Assembly: GCA_002402755.1 (NCBI GenBank) | Contig: DHGK01000179.1 | Coordinates: forward strand, 1-16,854 | Direction: 5' to 3' | From: Planctomycetes bacterium UBA4800 | GTDB lineage: Bacteria; Planctomycetota; UBA8108; UBA8890; UBA8898 | DNA length: 16,854 nt | In this document: piece after piece, positions 7,687-12,744 of the stretch | Layout of the letters: every line of letters starts with the position of its first letter | How positions within the stretch are numbered: the stretch's first letter is position 1 | Notes under the pieces: model-generated | Seen by the model: only the letters and a program-made list of their open reading frames with translations | Database searches by the model: none | Told to the model about the DNA's origin: nothing | Program-made: the position numbers and the translations under genes

Positions 7687-7717
7687 ATGATACCACGGCG
7701 GCGACGGGGGAAGGCAA
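7687..7717 (-). promoter_or_regulatory. Candidate promoter of the acyltransferase-oxidoreductase pair
   Basis: On the minus strand TTGCCT (7717-7712) is followed after 19 bases by TATCAT (7692-7687). The second hexamer matches TATAAT at 5 of 6. The spacer is at the long end of the tolerated range. Transcription would start near 7680, about 40 bases before the ATG at 7641. Confidence 0.33.
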
Positions 7718-7732
7718 GGCCGCGGCCGGGGC

Positions 7733-8038
7733 TCAGCCGGCGGCGAGCAGCGCGAAACGCGTGCAGTAATCCTCCAGCGCCTCGGGCGGCACGTCGTAGG
7801 CGCCGGATTCGAGATACCATGCGCTCACGACCTCCCGCAACCGGGCGATCTCGCGAAGGCCCGCACGCCGGCGCGGGTCGCAGAGCGTCAAGTCGATGAG
7901 ATCGAGAGCCCTCTCGATCGCCGCGCCACGGCATTCCTTGTCGCCCCGCCCTTCCCAGTGGCGCGCGCGGGCGATCTCGCTGCCGATATTCCCCATCTGT
8001 TGGGGAAGGGTCAGGCGATGCCAGCGCGCGGGCTCCAT
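7733..8038 (-). CDS. Small helical protein of unknown function, coupled to DUF5674
   Basis: The 101-residue protein is predicted to be mostly helical and soluble, with no signal or membrane segment. Distinctive stretches are LTLPQQMGNIGSEIARARHW (10-29), AAIERALDLIDLTLCD (39-54), LREIARLREVVSAWYL (61-76) and LEDYCTRFALLAA (88-100). I believe a family with the pattern 'W..L...QQ..NIGSEV.RA....RALELIDLT..D...ELARLRE' recurs in diverse bacteria and is often encoded with DUF5674, but I know no assigned function. Its ATG lies 3 bases after the stop of the DUF5674 gene and has only a weak SD (GAG about 11 bases upstream), so translation probably depends on ribosomes finishing the upstream gene. It could be a subunit or partner of that protein. 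Confidence 0.82.
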   Translation of the reverse strand: MEPARWHRLTLPQQMGNIGSEIARARHWEGRGDKECRGAAIERALDLIDLTLCDPRRRAGLREIARLREVVSAWYLESGAYDVPPEALEDYCTRFALLAAG

Positions 8039-8041
8039 CGC

Positions 8042-8386
8042 TCACTCAACCAGCGCGTCGACGATCGCGCGCATTCGCTGCCTGAGCCCGGGATCGGCGA
8101 CCTCCAGCGACCGATTGCCCTGCCGCGGCCGGATGTTGATGAACGCCGTGAACTCGAGCCTCGCGTCCTTGTCCTTGCCCATGTGCAGGTTGAAACCCCA
8201 GAGGTCGTCCTGCGCCGAGCCGCCGACAAGCAGCAACGCCTCGCCGTCCGCGTGAAGCTCGCCGCCGAGGACGAGCACGCTCCTCCCGACATCGACGACG
8301 CCCTTGATCATCGTGCCGTAGTTCTCGGCGGCCAGCTCCGCGAGGCGTTCCCGCGTGCAGCGGCTCGTTATGATCTCCATCCGCAT
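8042..8386 (-). CDS. DUF5674-family protein
   Basis: The 114-residue protein matches DUF5674 along its length: TMIKGVVDV (25-33), GGELHADGEALLLVGGS (41-57), QDDLWGFNLH (59-68) and FINIRPRQGNRSLEV (82-96). The conserved Lys, the HAD triplet and the WG.N and NIRP motifs suggest a conserved site, but the family's biochemical role is not known to me. It is cytoplasmic by sequence. The start is uncertain between ATG 8386 and ATG 8380 (MRMEIIT). A GAAGAG sits about 12 bases before the first, which I chose. The stop is followed after 3 bases by the helical protein's ATG, so the two form a coupled operon. A candidate -10 box lies upstream at 8420-8425. Confidence 0.85.
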   Translation of the reverse strand: MRMEIITSRCTRERLAELAAENYGTMIKGVVDVGRSVLVLGGELHADGEALLLVGGSAQDDLWGFNLHMGKDKDARLEFTAFINIRPRQGNRSLEVADPGLRQRMRAIVDALVE

Positions 8387-8419
8387 GACGGTGCACCACT
8401 CTTCGCCGGAAGGCCGTCC

Positions 8420-8425
8420 ATTGTA
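8420..8425 (-). promoter_or_regulatory. Candidate -10 box for the DUF5674 operon
   Basis: TACAAT on the minus strand (8425-8420) matches TATAAT at 5 of 6 positions and would start transcription near 8413, giving a leader of about 27 bases. No convincing -35 hexamer is seen at 16-18 bases (TTTCGC at 17), so activation or an alternative sigma factor may be needed, or the match is accidental. Confidence 0.3.
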
Positions 8426-8463
8426 CGCGCCGGCCGCACCGAGCGAAACCGCGCACGGCCTGT

Positions 8464-8485
8464 CCGGACGGCGCCGATCGTCCGG
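8464..8485 (-). terminator. Hairpin downstream of the double-methyltransferase gene
   Basis: CCGGACG (8464-8470) pairs with CGTCCGG (8479-8485) around an 8-base loop, about 40 bases beyond the stop of the gene at 8527 and before the DUF5674 promoter region. GGCGCCG copies within allow an alternative pairing. There is no T-tract, so it is only a possible terminator. Confidence 0.28.
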
Positions 8486-8526
8486 CGCCGTTGTCGGTGT
8501 GCCGCGGCCGTGCTTCCGTGCTCCCG

Positions 8527-10659
8527 CTACTTGACCGTGTATCCGGATTCGCTCACGGCGATCGCGCGCGCACCCCGGTAGCCGTCGTAGACGGTCTCCA
8601 TGTCGGCGACCGAATCGAAGAACCCGACGATGTAGGCCGCGCCGATCTTCTCGCCTACCGCGACGTCGCGCCCGCACAGCTCCTGGATGAAGCAGACGTA
8701 CCCGCGCTGATGGCACCATGCCTCGGCGACGAGCGACGGATCGAGGGTCATGCCGGCGAGCCACGGGCCGGGCGCGCCTTCCGGGAGCTTCGTCCGGTAG
8801 GCGCGGATGAACCGCTCGGGCGGCGGGTTCTTCGCCTCGCGGCGGTACAAGAACTTCTCGTCCGGCCCGAAATCCTCGCCGAACTCGGCCGCGCCGATGG
8901 CGCCGCGGTAGCTCAGGAAGATCTCCGAGAACGTGTCGCCGCCCCGGTGCTTGAGGTGCCCCGGCATGTCGATCCTGTAGAAGAGCCCCGGCGCGGCGTT
9001 GGCGCACACGATCTCCTCCGCGCTCAGGAAGTAGCGCGCACCGGCGGGAAAGACCATCGTCTGCTCCCATCGCGAGCCCGCGCCGCGGCCCTCGAACCCC
9101 TCGGTGAAGGTGAAGGCGAGCTTGACGGCGACGAAGTCCCGCCCCCGGATCACGACGGCGGGAAGCTCCTTGGCCTGCGTGCAGATCTGCGGCCCCTCCT
9201 CGTAGTGCTTGGGCAGGTCGCCGTGGATCTTGGCGTCGCGCAGGTAGCCGTCGTCGCGCCAGCCCGGCCCCATGAGAAAATCCATGACGTGGAGGCCGAA
9301 CCCGAGGGACCGCACGCCCGTCCGCCGGTCGAGCATGCCGGCCTCGACCCCGCTGACATATCCCTTCTTCCGCACGCGCGCACAGATCGCGCCGGTATCG
9401 ATCTCGATCGCGTCATCGGTCTCGCGCACGACGGGCGCGGGTCGCGGCGCGGGCCGCGCGATGAGAACGAACCGATCCGACGAGGGAGGCGCCGCGCCAT
9501 CGCTCACGCTGAAGCCGGCGGCCTCCAGCTCGCGCCGCACGCACGCGGGCGCGATCCGCCGCCGGTGGCTCGCCAGGTTTCGCGGCGCGTCCTCGGGCCC
9601 CCCGCGATCGATGACGGCGATGACGCCGTTCTCGGACAATCGGTCGGCGAGCGCCCTGAGGAGCTTGCCCGGCCGCCAGAGCAGGTGATACGCATCGGCA
9701 AACACGACGGCCGAGAACGTCAGGTCTTCGGGGATCGAAAGCTCGCCCTTCTCGGTCCTGAGCACCTTGGCCGCGCCATCCGCCGGCTCGGGCGGCGGCT
9801 CGTCCTTGGCCTCGGCCCATTCGTCGAGGAGTATGTCCGCGATGACCGCATCGGGGCCGGCAGCCTCGCGCAGGTCGCGCAGGACCGCCCTCCCCCGGCC
9901 GAACGCGACGGCGGCGACCGCGGGCGGCGGAGCGCTGCCAATCGACAGGTCCGCGATGACGGCGCGCGCATCGAGCGGCGGCGGCAGATCCGGATCCCCC
10001 TGCGGCGCCTCGCCCTGAAGAGGCCGGCGGAACACGAGGACGAACGCTTCGCGCTCGTGCCACAGCCCGCCGAGCTCATCGACGAACTCGAATCCCGTCT
10101 CGCGCGCTTGGCGGACGACCGTGGTCTCGCCGACCCAGTGGTGCGAGGCCTCGCGCCGTTCGAGCGGCACGAGGTCCCGCGGCGGCCCCTTCTCCCGATC
10201 GACGATCGCGAGGAGGCCGCCCGGCCGGAGGTCGAGCCAGAAGCTCCGCAGCATCTGCCGGGGCTTCGCGAAGTGGTGGAAGACAAAGTGCATGTAGATC
10301 AGGTCGAGGCTGCCGTCGGGAAGGCGAGGATCGTCCGGCTGCCCGAGGACCGGCGTGATCTGAGAGAGCCCTTCCTTCTGCGCGCGGTCGCGCACGTCCT
10401 CGACCCTCTTGAGCTCGATCTCCTCGGCGAAGACCGTCCCCCGCACGCCGGCGATGCGCGCGAAGTGGACCGTGTCCTCTCCGTTCCCGCACCCGATGTC
10501 GGCGATGCGGGCGCCCTCGCCAATGCCGAGCCGTTCGCACACGGCGCGGATCGACTCGGCGCGGTTGCGCGGGGCGTCGGCTGCCGAGACGGCGGCCTGC
10601 AGTCCGAAGAGCAGGGATAGCGAGCATGCGGCGCGGCAAAGCACGAGGCGGAAAGTCAT
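8527..10659 (-). CDS. Secreted tandem methyltransferase (second copy degenerate) with C-terminal beta-rich domain
   Basis: The 710-residue protein has a signal peptide (about 1-27, LVLCRAACSLSLLFGL then AVSAAD). Residues 30-212 are a class I SAM methyltransferase fold: motif I IADIGCGNGEDTVHFAR at 52-68, DGSLDLIYMHFVFHHF at 115-130 and LRPGGLLAIVDREKG at 144-158. Residues 222-403 repeat the fold (SAVVFADAYHLLWRPGKLL, then LSENGVIAVIDRGG at 341-354), but the motif I position reads VIADLSIGSAPPPA and lacks the glycine loop, so this copy should not bind SAM. Residues about 410-708 are a beta-rich domain (VMDFLMGPGWRDDGYL, RWEQTMVFPAGARYFLSAEE, WLAGMTLDPSLVAEAWCHQR) with the look of carbohydrate-active or lyase-associated sandwiches. 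I cannot name the family. The start has GAGGA 7 bases upstream. Its position after the symporter gene suggests glycan processing. A SAM-dependent enzyme outside the cytoplasm is odd. Confidence 0.88.
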   Translation of the reverse strand: MTFRLVLCRAACSLSLLFGLQAAVSAADAPRNRAESIRAVCERLGIGEGARIADIGCGNGEDTVHFARIAGVRGTVFAEEIELKRVEDVRDRAQKEGLSQITPVLGQPDDPRLPDGSLDLIYMHFVFHHFAKPRQMLRSFWLDLRPGGLLAIVDREKGPPRDLVPLERREASHHWVGETTVVRQARETGFEFVDELGGLWHEREAFVLVFRRPLQGEAPQGDPDLPPPLDARAVIADLSIGSAPPPAVAAVAFGRGRAVLRDLREAAGPDAVIADILLDEWAEAKDEPPPEPADGAAKVLRTEKGELSIPEDLTFSAVVFADAYHLLWRPGKLLRALADRLSENGVIAVIDRGGPEDAPRNLASHRRRIAPACVRRELEAAGFSVSDGAAPPSSDRFVLIARPAPRPAPVVRETDDAIEIDTGAICARVRKKGYVSGVEAGMLDRRTGVRSLGFGLHVMDFLMGPGWRDDGYLRDAKIHGDLPKHYEEGPQICTQAKELPAVVIRGRDFVAVKLAFTFTEGFEGRGAGSRWEQTMVFPAGARYFLSAEEIVCANAAPGLFYRIDMPGHLKHRGGDTFSEIFLSYRGAIGAAEFGEDFGPDEKFLYRREAKNPPPERFIRAYRTKLPEGAPGPWLAGMTLDPSLVAEAWCHQRGYVCFIQELCGRDVAVGEKIGAAYIVGFFDSVADMETVYDGYRGARAIAVSESGYTVK

Positions 10660-10688
10660 GGCTGGTTCCTCATCGGTGTTCTGCCTTC

Positions 10689-10717
10689 AGGATAGCCGAA
10701 ATCGAAGGCCGAGGGAA
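10689..10717 (-). promoter_or_regulatory. Weak candidate promoter upstream of the double-methyltransferase gene
   Basis: TTCCCT (10717-10712) and TATCCT (10694-10689) on the minus strand are separated by 17 bases, matching TTGACA at 3 of 6 and TATAAT at 4 of 6. Transcription would start about 24 bases before the ATG. The gene could equally be read through from the symporter, whose stop is 80 bases upstream. Confidence 0.25.
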
Positions 10718-10739
10718 CGGCCGACGAGGCGCGCGGCGC

Positions 10740-12557
10740 TCAGCGTTCGCGCGGGCCGCTCCAGAGCTTGTTGATGACGCCCAGGAGCACGAGGCCGCTC
10801 GCAACGAACACCCCCGTGAGCATCGCCGCCGCCCCCGTGCGGCCGTAGAGGAAGTTTCCGACCGCGAAGAGCGATGACCAGATCATGGCGCAGCCCGCCG
10901 TCCACCCGACGAGCGCGACCGGGATGTTGTCGCACGCGGCTGATGCCCCCTTGGGAATCCCCGCCGCCTCGCGGATCGGCTCCCACCCGGGCCCGAAGGG
11001 GCGGACCTTCTTGTAGAACTCGATCAGCGTCCGCCGATCGGTCTGCGGTCCCAGGAAGGCCGTCGCGACCCACGCGGCCGTCGTCACGCCGATCGTGACG
11101 AGGAGCGCATGATGCGTGGGGAGCACTCCGCACCCGCATTTCTTCACCACGAGCAGGAGCAGCGACACGCCGAACGAGCTCACCATCGCCGCGACCTCGC
11201 ACCAGGCGTTGATGCGCCACCAGAACCACCGCAGGAGATAGAGGAGCCCCGTGCCGGCGCCGACCTGGAGGATCACGTCGAAGCTGTCCTTGGCGCTCTC
11301 CAGCAGGTACACCATGCCCGACGAGGCCAGGAACAATCCCACCGTGGCGACCCTTCCCGCGAACACGTAGTGGCGCTCCGATGCGTCCTTGCGGACGAAG
11401 CGCCGGTAGCAGTCGTGCACGAGGTACGAGGCGCCCCAGTTCAGATGCGTGAGGATCGTCGAGGAGTACGCGGCGATGAGCCCTCCGACCATGAGCCCGA
11501 TGAAGCCGACCGGCAGGAACTTCAGCATGGCCGGGTAGGCTATGTCGTGGCCGAGCAGCTTCTCGTCCAGGTCGGGGAACGCCGCCTTGATATCGGCGAG
11601 CGTCGGATAGACGATCAGCGAGCAGAGGCCGACGAGAATCCACGGCCACGGCCGGAGCACGTAGTGAGCCACGTTGAAGAAGAGCACCGCGCCGAGCGAG
11701 TCCTTTTCGGACTTGGATGCCAGCATGCGCTGCGCGATGTAGCTCCCGCCGCCCGGCTCGGCGCCCGGGTACCACACGGCCCACCACTGAACCGCGATCG
11801 GCATGATGAAGACGGCGAGCGCAAGATCCCAGTTGTTGGTGAAGTCGGGCAGGATGTTCAGGTACTCGATCGAGAACGTGCCGTCGGGCGACGGCAGGGG
11901 CGCCGAGAGCTTCGCCACCATGACGTCGAGCCCGCCCACGTGCTTGACGGCGAAGTACGCGGCCGCGATCACGGCCGTCATCCCGATGACGAACTGGATC
12001 ATGTCGATGACCAGCACGCCCCACAGGCCCGAATGCGCGGCGAACACCACGTTGAGGAAACCGCAAAGAAGCAGCGTCTGCCATCTGTCGAGCCCGAAGA
12101 GCACGTTGGCGATCTTGCACGCCGCCAGGTTCACCGACCCCATGATGACGCAGTTGAAGAAGAACCCGAGGTAGACGGCGCGGAAGCCGCGCACGACGCT
12201 CGCCGCCTTCCCGGAGTAGCGTCGCTCGTAAAACTCCAGGTCGGTCATGACCTCGGAGCGCCGCCAGAGCCGCGCGTAGAAGAACACCGTGGCGACGCCC
12301 GTCAGGACGAACGCCCACCAGCACCAGTTACCCGCGACGCCCTGCCTGCGCACCAGGTCGGTGACGAGGTTCGGGGTGTCGCTGCTGAACGTCGTCGCCA
12401 CCATGGAGATGCCGGCGAGCCACCAGGGCACCGACCTGCCCGAGACGAAGAACTCGGACGTGTTCCTGCCCGCGCGTTTGCCGAAGAAGAGCGCGGGGGC
12501 GAAGCAGACCGCAAGGGACGCGACAACGATCAGCCAGTCGATGAGTTGGAGATGCAT
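10740..12557 (-). CDS. SLC5-family sodium:solute symporter
   Basis: The 605-residue protein is a sodium:solute symporter of the SSS/SLC5 family with about 13 membrane helices. The first is IDWLIVVASLAVCFAPALFFG, and the family's conserved loop GRSVPWWLAGISMVATTFSSDTP contains the Ser/Thr pair used for the sodium site. QWWAVWYPGAEPGGGSYIAQ and GLMVGGLIAAYSSTILTHLN are the expected helix 6 and helix 8 regions. The length agrees with the roughly 600-residue planctomycete subgroup, usually placed near sugar or sugar-acid catabolism genes. Substrate unknown. The start ATG gives the typical MHLQLIDWLIV N-terminus but has no clear SD, only GGAG about 17 bases upstream, in a leader that contains a strong hairpin. 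The open frame extends about 240 codons further 5' without support. Confidence 0.92.
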   Translation of the reverse strand: MHLQLIDWLIVVASLAVCFAPALFFGKRAGRNTSEFFVSGRSVPWWLAGISMVATTFSSDTPNLVTDLVRRQGVAGNWCWWAFVLTGVATVFFYARLWRRSEVMTDLEFYERRYSGKAASVVRGFRAVYLGFFFNCVIMGSVNLAACKIANVLFGLDRWQTLLLCGFLNVVFAAHSGLWGVLVIDMIQFVIGMTAVIAAAYFAVKHVGGLDVMVAKLSAPLPSPDGTFSIEYLNILPDFTNNWDLALAVFIMPIAVQWWAVWYPGAEPGGGSYIAQRMLASKSEKDSLGAVLFFNVAHYVLRPWPWILVGLCSLIVYPTLADIKAAFPDLDEKLLGHDIAYPAMLKFLPVGFIGLMVGGLIAAYSSTILTHLNWGASYLVHDCYRRFVRKDASERHYVFAGRVATVGLFLASSGMVYLLESAKDSFDVILQVGAGTGLLYLLRWFWWRINAWCEVAAMVSSFGVSLLLLVVKKCGCGVLPTHHALLVTIGVTTAAWVATAFLGPQTDRRTLIEFYKKVRPFGPGWEPIREAAGIPKGASAACDNIPVALVGWTAGCAMIWSSLFAVGNFLYGRTGAAAMLTGVFVASGLVLLGVINKLWSGPRER

Positions 12558-12598
12558 GGCCGGCGCGCGAGACTCCGTGTCAGGGGTGGTGGAATCGC

Positions 12599-12624
12599 CG
12601 CGCGGCGCGCCGTTGCGCCGCGCG
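12599..12624 (-). promoter_or_regulatory. GC-only hairpin in the predicted symporter mRNA leader
   Basis: CGCGCGGCGC (12599-12608) pairs perfectly with GCGCCGCGCG (12615-12624) around a 6-base loop. If transcription starts near 12639, this 10-base stem lies within the 5' leader, about 40 bases before a start codon that has no good SD. It may modulate translation or attenuation. Simple-sequence GC richness makes chance pairing possible. Confidence 0.3.
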
Positions 12625-12645
12625 CAGAACCCGAGCGTGGGTGTG

Positions 12646-12675
12646 ATCGTACCCCGGCGGCCGGGGGCCGGGCAA
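12646..12675 (-). promoter_or_regulatory. Candidate promoter of the symporter gene
   Basis: On the minus strand TTGCCC (12675-12670) and TACGAT (12651-12646) are 18 bases apart. They match TTGACA at 4 of 6 and TATAAT at 4 of 6. Transcription would start near 12639, with a leader of about 80 bases. The -35 hexamer lies inside the left arm of the inverted repeat at 12669-12697. Confidence 0.35.
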
Positions 12676-12697
12676 TGGGCGGGCGACCCGTTGCCCG
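12669..12697. promoter_or_regulatory. Inverted repeat spanning both -35 boxes of a divergent promoter (possible operator)
   Basis: CGGGCAATGGG (12669-12679) and CCCGTTGCCCG (12687-12697) form an 11-base inverted repeat with one mismatch and a 7-base spacer. Each arm, read outward, contains TTGCCC, which serves as the candidate -35 box for the symporter on one side and the propeller protein on the other. A dimeric repressor or activator bound here could control both genes at once. No regulator gene is visible in the window. Confidence 0.4.
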
Positions 12698-12719
12698 CCG
12701 CGCCCGATCGGAATAGAAT
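12691..12719 (+). promoter_or_regulatory. Candidate sigma70-type promoter of the HEAT/propeller gene
   Basis: TTGCCC (12691-12696) and TAGAAT (12714-12719) are separated by exactly 17 bases, matching TTGACA at 4 of 6 and TATAAT at 5 of 6. Transcription would start near 12726, leaving about 19 bases before the ATG at 12745. Confidence 0.45.
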
Positions 12720-12744
12720 CGCGCCGGTGTCCACGGTGTGAAGA

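Noticed and set aside
6379..7899. A 506-codon plus-strand frame opposite the acyltransferase
   Set aside because: It is Glu/Arg/His-rich antisense sequence complementary to hydrophobic membrane-helix codons, a well-known artefact.
8387..9070. A 5' extension of the DUF5674 frame by 228 codons
   Set aside because: It would overlap the methyltransferase gene's 3' end on the same strand in another frame, has shadow-like composition and is not part of DUF5674.
8491..10620. A 709-codon plus-strand open frame opposite the double-methyltransferase gene
   Set aside because: It mirrors the real gene and shows no motif, signal or plausible domain. The minus strand carries the SAM-binding motif and a signal peptide.
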